A DNA stretch of 64,000 nucleotides. Source: Hippasteria phrygiana (taxonomy: Eukaryota; Echinodermata; Asteroidea; Valvatida; Goniasteridae). The position numbers and the translations under genes were made by a program. Shown here one piece after another: positions 35,699-48,450 of the stretch. Within the stretch, counting starts at the first letter, position 1; each line of letters starts with the position of its first letter. Location: the NCBI GenBank assembly GCA_037893225.1, contig JAZGUH010000710.1, positions 124,001 through 188,000 on the forward strand, written 5' to 3'. Under the pieces are notes generated by a model. That model did no database searches. It saw only the letters and a program-made list of their open reading frames with translations, and was not told the DNA's origin.

Positions 35699-38600
35699 CT
35701 TGTGGAGAAAATTCAAACCTCGCAATGTTTATTTTCTTCCCGGCCAACATATGTGTACATGTTACCGTCTATTTATTGCTCCATGCATGTCAAATTCCCT
35801 GGGGTATGGACTTGCTTTACTCATTCATAATTGCATGAAATATCAACCAAATTCAGTAATTTTGACATGTATGGATAGCTTAGATCTGGCGCTACATGTT
35901 GCAATTATCGGCGGCTTCTTAGAGTTAACACTTGTGGAGAAAATTCAAACCTCGCAATGTTTATTTTCTTTCCGGCCAACATCTGTGTACATATTACCGT
36001 CTATTTATTGCTCCATGCATGTCAAATTCCCTGGGGTATGGACTTGCTTTACTCATTCATAATTGCATGAAATATCAACCAAATTCAGTAATTTTGACAT
36101 GTATGGATAGCTTAGATCTGGCGCTACATGTTGCAATTATCGGCGGCTTCTTAGAGTTAACACTTGTGGAGAAAATTCAAACCTCGCAATGTTTATTTTC
36201 TTCCCGGCCACCATCTGTGTGCAGATTACCGTCTATTTATTGCTCCATGCCTGTCAAATTCCCTGGGGTATGGACTTGCTCTACTCATTCATAATTGCAT
36301 GAAATATCAACCAAATTCAGTAATGTTGACATGTATGGATAGCTTAGATCTGGCGCTACATGTTGCAATTATCGGCGGCTTCTTAGAGTTAACACTTGTG
36401 GAGAAAATTCAAACCTCGCAATGTTTATTTTCTTTCCGGCCAACATCTGTGTACATATTACCGTCTATTTATTGCTCCATGCATGTCAAATTCCCTGGGG
36501 TATGGACTTGCTCTACTCATTCATAATTGCATGAAATATCAACCAAATTCAGTAATTTTGACATGTATGGATAGCTTAGATCTGGCGCTACATGTTGCAA
36601 TTATCGGCGGCTTCTTAGAGTTAAAACTTGTGGAGAAAATTCAAACCTCGCAATGTTTATTTTCTTCCCGGCCAACATATGTGTACATGTTACCGTCTAT
36701 TTATTGCTCCATGCATGTCAAATTCCCTGGGGTATGGACTTGCTTTACTCATTCATAATTGCATGAAATATCAACCAAATTCAGTAATTTTGACATGTAT
36801 GGATAGCTTAGATCTGGCGCTACATGTTGCAATTATCGGCGGCTTCTTAGAGTTAACACTTGTGGAGAAAATTCAAACCTCGCAATGTTTATTTTCTTTC
36901 CGGCCAACATCTGTGTACATATTACCGTCTATTTATTGCTCCATGCATGTCAAATTCCCTGGGGTATGGACTTGCTTTACTCATTCATAATTGCATGAAA
37001 TATCAACCAAATTCAGTAATTTTGACATGTATGGATAGCTTAGATCTGGCGCTACATGTTGCAATTATCGGCGGCTTCTTAGAGTTAAAACTTGTGGAGA
37101 ACATTCAAACCTCGCAATGTTTATTTTCTTTCCGGCCAACATCTGTGTACATGTTACCGTCTATTTATTGCTCCATGCATGTCAAATTCCCTGGGGTATG
37201 GACTTGCTTTACTCATTCATAATTGCATGAAATATCAACCAAATTCAGTAATGTTGACATGTATGGATAGCTTAGATCTGGCGCTACATGTTGCAATTAT
37301 CGGCGGCTTCTTAGAGTTAACACTTGTGGAGAAAATTCAAACCTCGCAATGTTTATTTTCTTCCCGGCCACCATCTGTGTGCAGATTACCGTCTATTTAT
37401 TGCTCCATGCATGTCAAATTCCCTGGGGTATGGACTTGCTTTACTCATTCATAATTGCATGAAATATCAACCAAATTCAGTAATGTTGACATGTATGGAT
37501 AGCTTAGATCTGGCGCTACATGTTGCAATTATCGGCGGCTTCTTAGAGTTAACACTTGTGGAGAAAATTCAAACCTCGCAATGTTTATTTTCTTCCCGGC
37601 CAACATCTGTGTGCAGATTACCGTCTATTTATTGCTCCATGCCTGTCAAATTCCCTGGGGTATGGACTTGCTCTACTCATTCATAATTGCATGAAATATC
37701 AACCAAATTCAGTAATTTTGACATGTATGGATAGCTTAGATCTGGCGCTACATGTTGCAATTATCGGCGGCTTCTTAGAGTTAAAACTTGTGGAGAAAAT
37801 TCAAACCTCGCAATGTTTATTTTCTTCCCGGCCAACATATGTGTACATGTTACCGTCTATTTATTGCTCCATGCATGTCAAATTCCCTGGGGTATGGACT
37901 TGCTTTACTCATTCATAATTGCATGAAATATCAACCAAATTCAGTAATTTTGACATGTATGGATAGCTTAGATCTGGCGCTACATGTTGCAATTATCGGC
38001 GGCTTCTTAGAGTTAACACTTGTGGAGAAAATTCAAACCTCGCAATGTTTATTTTCTTTCCGGCCAACATCTGTGTACATATTACCGTCTATTTATTGCT
38101 CCATGCATGTCAAATTCCCTGGGGTATGGACTTGCTTTACTCATTCATAATTGCATGAAATATCAACCAAATTCAGTAATGTTGACATGTATGGATAGCT
38201 TAGATCTGGCGCTACATGTTGCAATTATCGGCGGCTTCTTAGAGTTAACACTTGTGGAGAAAATTCAAACCTCGCAATGTTTATTTTCTTCCCGGCCACC
38301 ATCTGTGTGCAGATTACCGTCTATTTATTGCTCCATGCCTGTCAAATTCCCTGGGGTATGGACTTGCTCTACTCATTCATAATTGCATGAAATATCAACC
38401 AAATTCAGTAATGTTGACATGTATGGATAGCTTAGATCTGGCGCTACATGTTGCAATTATCGGCGGTTTCTTAGAGTTAACACTTGTGGAGAAAATTCAA
38501 ACCTCGCAATGTTTATTTTCTTCCCGGCCACCATCTGTGTGCAGATTACCGTCTATTTATTGCTCCATGCATGTCAAATTCCCTGGGGTATGGACTTGCT

Positions 38601-41266
38601 TTACTCATTCATAATTGCATGAAATATCAACCAAATTCAGTAATGTTGACATGTATGGATAGCTTAGATCTGGCGCTACATGTTGCAATTATCGGCGGCT
38701 TCTTAGAGTTAACACTTGTGGAGAAAATTCAAACCTCGCAATGTTTATTTTCTTCCCGGCCACAATCTGTGTGCAGATTACCGTCTATTTATTGCTCCAT
38801 GCCTGTCAAATTCCCTGGGGTATGGACTTGCTCTACTCATTCATAATTGCATGAAATATCAACCAAATTCAGTAATTTTGACATGTATGGATAGCTTAGA
38901 TCTGGCGCTACATGTTGCAATTATCGGCGGCTTCTTAGAGTTAAAACTTGTGGAGAAAATTCAAACCTCGCAATGTTTATTTTCTTCCCGGCCAACATAT
39001 GTGTACATGTTACCGTCTATTTATTGCTCCATGCATGTCAAATTCCCTGGGGTATGGACTTGCTTTACTCATTCATAATTGCATGAAATATCAACCAAAT
39101 TCAGTAATGTTGACATGTATGGATAGCTTAGATCTGGCGCTACATGTTGCAATTATCGGCGGCTTTTTAGAGTTAAAACTTGTGGAGAAAATTCAAACCT
39201 CGCAATGTTTATTTTCTTTCCGGCCAACATCTGTGTACATGTTACCGTCTATTTATTGCTCCATGCATGTCAAATTCCCTGGGGTATGGACTTGCTTTAC
39301 TCATTCATAATTGCATGAAATATCAACCAAATTCAGTAATGTTGACATGTATGGATAGCTTAGATCTGGCGCTACATGTTGCAATTATCGGCGGCTTCTT
39401 AGAGTTAACACTTGTGGAGAAAATTCAAACCTCGCAATGTTTATTTTCTTCCCGGCCAACATCTGTGTGCAGATTACCGTCTATTTATTGCTCCATGCCT
39501 GTCAAATTCCCTGGGGTATGGACTTGCTCTACTCATTCATAATTGCATGAAATATCAACCAAATTCAGTAATTTTGACATGTATGGATAGCTTAGATCTG
39601 GCGCTACATGTTGCAATTATCGGCGGCTTCTTAGAGTTAAAACTTGTGGAGAAAATTCAAACCTCGCAATGTTTATTTTCTTCCCGGCCAACATATGTGT
39701 ACATGTTACCGTCTATTTATTGCTCCATGCATGTCAAATTCCCTGGGGTATGGACTTGCTTTACTCATTCATAATTGCATGAAATATCAACCAAATTCAA
39801 TAATTTTGACATGTATGGATAGCTTAGATCTGGCGCTACATGTTGCAATTATCGGCGGCTTCTTAGAGTTAACACTTGTGGAGAAAATTCAAACCTCGCA
39901 ATGTTTATTTTCTTTCCGGCCAACATCTGTGTACATATTACCGTCTATTTATTGCTCCATGCATGTCAAATTCCCTGGGGTATGGACTTGCTTTACTCAT
40001 TCATAATTGCATGAAATATCAACCAAATTCAGTAATTTTGACATGTATGGATAGCTTAGATCTGGCGCTACATGTTGCAATTATCGGCGGCTTCTTAGAG
40101 TTAACACTTGTGGAGAAAATTCAAACCTCGCAATGTTTATTTTCTTCCCGGCCACCATCTGTGTGCAGATTACCGTCTATTTATTGCTCCATGCCTGTCA
40201 AATTCCCTGGGGTATGGACTTGCTCTACTCATTCATAATTGCATGAAATATCAACCAAATTCAGTAATTTTGACATGTATGGATAGCTTAGATCTGGCGC
40301 TACATGTTGCAATTATCGGCGGCTTCTTAGAGTTAAAACTTGTGGAGAACATTCAAACCTCGCAATGTTTATTTTCTTTCCGGCCAACATCTGTGTACAT
40401 GTTACCGTATATTTATTGCTCCATGCATGTCAAATTCCCTGGGGTATGGACTTGCTTTACTCATTCATAATTGCATGAAATATCAACCAAATTCAGTAAT
40501 GTTGACATGTATGGATAGCTTAGATCTGGCGCTACATGTTGCAATTATCGGCGGCTTCTTAGAGTTAACACTTGTGGAGAAAATTCAAACCTCGCAATGT
40601 TTATTTTCTTCCCGGCCACCATCTGTGTGCAGATTACCGTCTATTTATTGCTCCATGCATGTCAAATTCCCTGGGGTATGGACTTGCTTTACTCATTCAT
40701 AATTGCATGAAATATCAACCAAATTCAGTAATGTTGACATGTATGGATAGCTTAGATCTGGCGCTACATGTTGCAATTATCGGCGGCTTCTTAGAGTTAA
40801 CACTTGTGGAGAAAATTCAAACCTCGCAATGTTTATTTTCTTCCCGGCCACAATCTGTGTGCAGATTACCGTCTACTTATTGCTCCATGCCTGTCAAATT
40901 CCCTGGGGTATGGACTTGCTCTACTCATTCATAATTGCATGAAATATTAACCAAATTCAGTAATTTTGACATGTATGGATAGCTTAGATCTGGCGCTACA
41001 TGTTGCAATTATCGGCGGCTTCTTAGAGTTAAAACTTGTGGAGAAAATTCAAACCTCGCAATGTTTATTTTCTTCCCGGCCAACATATGTGTACATGTTA
41101 CCGTCTATTTATTGCTCCATGCATGTCAAATTCCCTGGGGTATGGACTTGCTTTACTCATTCATAATTGCATGAAATATCAACCAAATTCAGTAATGTTG
41201 ACATGTATGGATAGCTTAGATCTGGCGCTACATGTTGCAATTATCGGCGGCTTCTTAGAGTTAACA
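35699..41266 (+). repeat. Domain II proximal block without short monomers
   Basis: Together with 35235 and 35467, these 24 monomers make a run of 27 full-length copies with no 231-bp type. This is one of the clearest composition changes in the window. The block introduces variants absent from domain I: GAGAACATTC (37091, 40339), CCACAATCTG (38715, 40803), GTCTACTTATT and AATATTAACC (near 40,875 and 40,947), and GGCTTTTTAG (near 39,174). Short offsets of 928, 1,160 and 1,856 bp relate AACATATGTG-type monomers at 35699, 36627, 37787 and 39643. Confidence 0.85.
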
Positions 41267-42656
41267 CTTGTGGAGAAAATTCAAACCTCGCAATGTTTAT
41301 TTTCTTTCCGGCCAACATCTGTGTACATGTTACCTTCTATTTATTGCTCCATGCATGTCAAATTCCCTGGGGTATGGACTTGCTTTATTCATTCATAATT
41401 GCATGAAATATCAACCATATTCAGTTATTTTGACATGTATGTATAGCTTAGATCTGGCGCTACATGTTGCAATTATCGGCGGCTTCTTAGAGTTAAAACT
41501 TGTGGAGAAAATTCAAACCTCGCAATGTTTATTTTCTTTCCGGCCAACATATGTGTGCATATTACCTTCTATTTATTGCTCCATGCCTGTCAAATTCCCT
41601 AGGGTATGACTTGCTTTACTCATTCATAATTGCATGAAATATCAACCAAATTCAGTAATTTTGACATGTATGGATAGCTTAGATCTGGCGCTACATGTTG
41701 CAATTATCGGCGGCTTCTTAGAGTTAACACTTGTGGAGAAAATTCAAACCTCGCAATGTTTATTTTCTTCCCGGCCAAAATCTGTGTACATATTACCGTC
41801 TATTTTTTGCTCCATGCATGTCAAATTCCCTGGGGTATGGACTTGCTTTACTCATTCATAATTGCATGAAATATCAACCAAATTCAGTAATTTTGACATG
41901 TATGTATAGCTTAGATATGGCGCTACATGTTGCAATTATCGGCGGCTTCTTAGAGTTAAAACTTGTGGAGAAAATTCAAACCTCGCAATGTTTATTTTCT
42001 TTCCGGCCAACACATGTGTGCATATTACCTTCTATTTATTGCTCCATGCCTGTCAAATTCCCTAGGGTATGACTTGCTTTACTCATTCATAATTGCATGA
42101 AATATCAACCAAATTCAGTAATTTTGACATGTATGGATAGCTTAGATCTGGCGCTACATGTTGCAATTATCGGCGGCTTCTTAGAGTTAACACTTGTGGA
42201 GAAAATTCAAACCTCGCAATGTTTATTTTCTTCCCGGCCACCATCTGTGTGCAGATTACCGTCTATTTATTGCTCCATGCCTGTCAAATTCCCTGGGGTA
42301 TGGACTTGCTTTACTCATTCATAATTGCATGAAATATCAACCAAATTCAGTAATGTTGACATGTATGGATAGCTTAGATCTGGCGCTACATGTTGCAATT
42401 ATCGGCGGCTTCTTAGAGTTAACACTTGTGGAGAAAATTCAAACCTCGCAATGTTTATTTTCTTCCCGGCCACCATCTGTGTGCAGATTACCGTCTATTT
42501 ATTGCTCAATGCCTGTCAAATTCCCTGTGGTATGGACTTGCTTTACTCATTCATAATTGCATGAAATATCAACCAAATTCAGTAATTTTGACATGTATGG
42601 ATAGCTTAGATCTGGCGCTACATGTTGCAATTATCGGCGGCTTCTTAGAGTTAAAA
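41267..42656 (+). repeat. 1,390-bp 6-monomer cassette, copy 1
   Basis: Six monomers, 41267, 41499 (short), 41730, 41962 (short), 42193 and 42425, each with private markers. In order, these are: TTTATTCATTC with CCATATTCAGTTATT; AACATATGTGTGCATA; CAAAATCTG with TATTTTTTGC; GATATGGCG (loses AGATCT) followed by ACACATGTGT at 42010-42019; a plain CACC monomer; and CTCAATGCC with CCCTGTGGTATGG. None of these combinations occurs in domain I. Confidence 0.92.
42010..42019. other. 10-bp perfect palindrome ACACATGTGT
   Basis: Found only in the fourth monomer of the 1,390-bp cassette, with further copies at 45487, 47804, 52674, 54991 and 60557. It arises from the AACATCTGTGTGCAT type by two substitutions in CATCTG (to CACATG). 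Confidence 0.85.
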
Positions 42657-44743
42657 CTTGTGGAGAAAATTCAAACCTCGCAATGTTTATTTTCTTCCCG
42701 GCCAACATATGTGTACATGTTACCGTCTATTTATTGCTCCATGCATGTCAAATTCCCTGGGGTATGACTTGCTTTACTCATTCATAATTGCATGAAATAT
42801 CAACCAAATTCAGTAATTTTGACATGTATGGATAGCTTAGATCTGGCGCTACATGTTGCAATTATCGGCGGCTTCTTAGAGTTAAAACTTGTGGAGAAAA
42901 TTCAAACCTCGCAATGTTTATTTTCTTCCCGGCCAACATATGTGTACATGTTACCGTCTATTTATTGCTCCATGCATGTCAAATTCCCTGGGGTATGGAC
43001 TTGCTTTACTCATTCATAATTGCATGAAATATCAACCAAATTCAGTAATGTTGACATGTATGGATAGCTTAGATCTGGCGCTACATGTTGCAATTATCGG
43101 CGGCTTCTTAGAGTTAACACTTGTGGAGAAAATTCAAACCTCGCAATGTTTATTTTCTTCCCGGCCACAATCTGTGTGCAGATTACCGTCTACTTATTGC
43201 TCCATGCCTGTCAAATTCCCTGGGGTATGGACTTGCTCTACTCATTCATAATTGCATGAAATATCAACCAAATTCAGTAATTTTGACATGTATGGATAGC
43301 TTAGATCTGGCGCTACATGTTGCAATTATCGGCGGCTTCTTAGAGTTAAAACTTGTGGAGAAAATTCAAACCTCGCAATGTTTATTTTCTTCCCGGCCAA
43401 CATATGTGTACATGTTACCGTCTATTTATTGCTCCATGCATGTCAAATTCCCTGGGGTATGGACTTGCTTTACTCATTCATAATTGCATGAAATATCAAC
43501 CAAATTCAATAATTTTGACATGTATGGATAGCTTAGATCTGGCGCTACATGTTGCAATTATCGGCGGCTTCTTAGAGTTAACACTTGTGGAGAAAATTCA
43601 AACCTCGCAATGTTTATTTTCTTTCCGGCCAACATCTGTGTACATATTACCGTCTATTTATTGCTCCATGCATGTCAAATTCCCTGGGGTATGGACTTGC
43701 TTTACTCATTCATAATTGCATGAAATATCAACCAAATTCAGTAATTTTGACATGTATGGATAGCTTAGATCTGGCGCTACATGTTGCAATTATCGGCGGC
43801 TTCTTAGAGTTAACACTTGTGGAGAAAATTCAAACCTCGCAATGTTTATTTTCTTCCCGGCCACCATCTGTGTGCAGATTACCGTCTATTTATTGCTCCA
43901 TGCCTGTCAAATTCCCTGGGGTATGGACTTGCTCTACTCATTCATAATTGCATGAAATATCAACCAAATTCAGTAATTTTGACATGTATGGATAGCTTAG
44001 ATCTGGCGCTACATGTTGCAATTATCGGCGGCTTCTTAGAGTTAACACTTGTGGAGAAAATTCAAACCTCGCAATGTTTATTTTCTTTCCGGCCAACATC
44101 TGTGTACATATTACCGTCTATTTATTGCTCCATGCATGTCAAATTCCCTGGGGTATGGACTTGCTTTACTCATTCATAATTGCATGAAATATCAACCAAA
44201 TTCAGTAATTTTGACATGTATGGATAGCTTAGATCTGGCGCTACATGTTGCAATTATCGGCGGCTTCTTAGAGTTAACACTTGTGGAGAAAATTCAAACC
44301 TCGCAATGTTTATTTTCTTCCCGGCCACCATCTGTGTGCAGATTACCGTCTATTTATTGCTCCATGCCTGTCAAATTCCCTGGGGTATGGACTTGCTCTA
44401 CTCATTCATAATTGCATGAAATATCAACCAAATTCAGTAATTTTGACATGTATGGATAGCTTAGATCTGGCGCTACATGTTGCAATTATCGGCGGCTTCT
44501 TAGAGTTAAAACTTGTGGAGAACATTCAAACCTCGCAATGTTTATTTTCTTTCCGGCCAACATCTGTGTACATGTTACCGTATATTTATTGCTCCATGCA
44601 TGTCAAATTCCCTGGGGTATGGACTTGCTTTACTCATTCATAATTGCATGAAATATCAACCAAATTCAGTAATGTTGACATGTATGGATAGCTTAGATCT
44701 GGCGCTACATGTTGCAATTATCGGCGGCTTCTTAGAGTTAACA

Positions 44744-46133
44744 CTTGTGGAGAAAATTCAAACCTCGCAATGTTTATTTTCTTTCCGGCCAACATCTGTG
44801 TACATGTTACCTTCTATTTATTGCTCCATGCATGTCAAATTCCCTGGGGTATGGACTTGCTTTATTCATTCATAATTGCATGAAATATCAACCATATTCA
44901 GTTATTTTGACATGTATGTATAGCTTAGATCTGGCGCTACATGTTGCAATTATCGGCGGCTTCTTAGAGTTAAAACTTGTGGAGAAAATTCAAACCTCGC
45001 AATGTTTATTTTCTTTCCGGCCAACATATGTGTGCATATTACCTTCTATTTATTGCTCCATGCCTGTCAAATTCCCTAGGGTATGACTTGCTTTACTCAT
45101 TCATAATTGCATGAAATATCAACCAAATTCAGTAATTTTGACATGTATGGATAGCTTAGATCTGGCGCTACATGTTGCAATTATCGGCGGCTTCTTAGAG
45201 TTAACACTTGTGGAGAAAATTCAAACCTCGCAATGTTTATTTTCTTCCCGGCCAAAATCTGTGTACATATTACCGTCTATTTTTTGCTCCATGCATGTCA
45301 AATTCCCTGGGGTATGGACTTGCTTTACTCATTCATAATTGCATGAAATATCAACCAAATTCAGTAATTTTGACATGTATGTATAGCTTAGATATGGCGC
45401 TACATGTTGCAATTATCGGCGGCTTCTTAGAGTTAAAACTTGTGGAGAAAATTCAAACCTCGCAATGTTTATTTTCTTTCCGGCCAACACATGTGTGCAT
45501 ATTACCTTCTATTTATTGCTCCATGCCTGTCAAATTCCCTAGGGTATGACTTGCTTTACTCATTCATAATTGCATGAAATATCAACCAAATTCAGTAATT
45601 TTGACATGTATGGATAGCTTAGATCTGGCGCTACATGTTGCAATTATCGGCGGCTTCTTAGAGTTAACACTTGTGGAGAAAATTCAAACCTCGCAATGTT
45701 TATTTTCTTCCCGGCCACCATCTGTGTGCAGATTACCGTCTATTTATTGCTCCATGCCTGTCAAATTCCCTGGGGTATGGACTTGCTTTACTCATTCATA
45801 ATTGCATGAAATATCAACCAAATTCAGTAATGTTGACATGTATGGATAGCTTAGATCTGGCGCTACATGTTGCAATTATCGGCGGCTTCTTAGAGTTAAC
45901 ACTTGTGGAGAAAATTCAAACCTCGCAATGTTTATTTTCTTCCCGGCCACCATCTGTGTGCAGATTACCGTCTATTTATTGCTCAATGCCTGTCAAATTC
46001 CCTGTGGTATGGACTTGCTTTACTCATTCATAATTGCATGAAATATCAACCAAATTCAGTAATTTTGACATGTATGGATAGCTTAGATCTGGCGCTACAT
46101 GTTGCAATTATCGGCGGCTTCTTAGAGTTAAAA
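44744..46133 (+). repeat. 1,390-bp cassette, copy 2
   Basis: Same six monomers and markers as 41267-42656, offset 3,477 bp. It is followed, like copy 1, by a 231-bp monomer (46134) that keeps CCCTGGGG. Confidence 0.92.
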
Positions 46134-47060
46134 CTTGTGGAGAAAATTCAAACCTCGCAATGTTTATTTTCTTCCCGGCCAACATATGTGTACATGTTAC
46201 CGTCTATTTATTGCTCCATGCATGTCAAATTCCCTGGGGTATGACTTGCTTTACTCATTCATAATTGCATGAAATATCAACCAAATTCAGTAATTTTGAC
46301 ATGTATGGATAGCTTAGATCTGGCGCTACATGTTGCAATTATCGGCGGCTTCTTAGAGTTAAAACTTGTGGAGAAAATTCAAACCTCGCAATGTTTATTT
46401 TCTTCCCGGCCAACATATGTGTACATGTTACCGTCTATTTATTGCTCCATGCATGTCAAATTCCCTGGGGTATGGACTTGCTTTACTCATTCATAATTGC
46501 ATGAAATATCAACCAAATTCAGTAATGTTGACATGTATGGATAGCTTAGATCTGGCGCTACATGTTGCAATTATCGGCGGCTTCTTAGAGTTAACACTTG
46601 TGGAGAAAATTCAAACCTCGCAATGTTTATTTTCTTCCCGGCCACAATCTGTGTGCAGATTACCGTCTACTTATTGCTCCATGCCTGTCAAATTCCCTGG
46701 GGTATGGACTTGCTCTACTCATTCATAATTGCATGAAATATTAACCAAATTCAGTAATTTTGACATGTATGGATAGCTTAGATCTGGCGCTACATGTTGC
46801 AATTATCGGCGGCTTCTTAGAGTTAAAACTTGTGGAGAAAATTCAAACCTCGCAATGTTTATTTTCTTCCCGGCCAACATATGTGTACATGTTACCGTCT
46901 ATTTATTGCTCCATGCATGTCAAATTCCCTGGGGTATGGACTTGCTTTACTCATTCATAATTGCATGAAATATCAACCAAATTCAGTAATGTTGACATGT
47001 ATGGATAGCTTAGATCTGGCGCTACATGTTGCAATTATCGGCGGCTTCTTAGAGTTAACA

Positions 47061-48450
47061 CTTGTGGAGAAAATTCAAACCTCGCAATGTTTATTTTCTT
47101 TCCGGCCAACATCTGTGTACATGTTACCTTCTATTTATTGCTCCATGCATGTCAAATTCCCTGGGGTATGGACTTGCTTTATTCATTCATAATTGCATGA
47201 AATATCAACCATATTCAGTTATTTTGACATGTATGTATAGCTTAGATCTGGCGCTACATGTTGCAATTATCGGCGGCTTCTTAGAGTTAAAACTTGTGGA
47301 GAAAATTCAAACCTCGCAATGTTTATTTTCTTTCCGGCCAACATATGTGTGCATATTACCTTCTATTTATTGCTCCATGCCTGTCAAATTCCCTAGGGTA
47401 TGACTTGCTTTACTCATTCATAATTGCATGAAATATCAACCAAATTCAGTAATTTTGACATGTATGGATAGCTTAGATCTGGCGCTACATGTTGCAATTA
47501 TCGGCGGCTTCTTAGAGTTAACACTTGTGGAGAAAATTCAAACCTCGCAATGTTTATTTTCTTCCCGGCCAAAATCTGTGTACATATTACCGTCTATTTT
47601 TTGCTCCATGCATGTCAAATTCCCTGGGGTATGGACTTGCTTTACTCATTCATAATTGCATGAAATATCAACCAAATTCAGTAATTTTGACATGTATGTA
47701 TAGCTTAGATATGGCGCTACATGTTGCAATTATCGGCGGCTTCTTAGAGTTAAAACTTGTGGAGAAAATTCAAACCTCGCAATGTTTATTTTCTTTCCGG
47801 CCAACACATGTGTGCATATTACCTTCTATTTATTGCTCCATGCCTGTCAAATTCCCTAGGGTATGACTTGCTTTACTCATTCATAATTGCATGAAATATC
47901 AACCAAATTCAGTAATTTTGACATGTATGGATAGCTTAGATCTGGCGCTACATGTTGCAATTATCGGCGGCTTCTTAGAGTTAACACTTGTGGAGAAAAT
48001 TCAAACCTCGCAATGTTTATTTTCTTCCCGGCCACCATCTGTGTGCAGATTACCGTCTATTTATTGCTCCATGCCTGTCAAATTCCCTGGGGTATGGACT
48101 TGCTTTACTCATTCATAATTGCATGAAATATCAACCAAATTCAGTAATGTTGACATGTATGGATAGCTTAGATCTGGCGCTACATGTTGCAATTATCGGC
48201 GGCTTCTTAGAGTTAACACTTGTGGAGAAAATTCAAACCTCGCAATGTTTATTTTCTTCCCGGCCACCATCTGTGTGCAGATTACCGTCTATTTATTGCT
48301 CAATGCCTGTCAAATTCCCTGTGGTATGGACTTGCTTTACTCATTCATAATTGCATGAAATATCAACCAAATTCAGTAATTTTGACATGTATGGATAGCT
48401 TAGATCTGGCGCTACATGTTGCAATTATCGGCGGCTTCTTAGAGTTAAAA
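47061..48450 (+). repeat. 1,390-bp cassette, copy 3
   Basis: Offset 2,317 bp from copy 2. Unlike copies 1 and 2, it is followed by a full-length AACATATGTG monomer (48451) and then by the GGCTTTTTAG variant. Confidence 0.92.
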
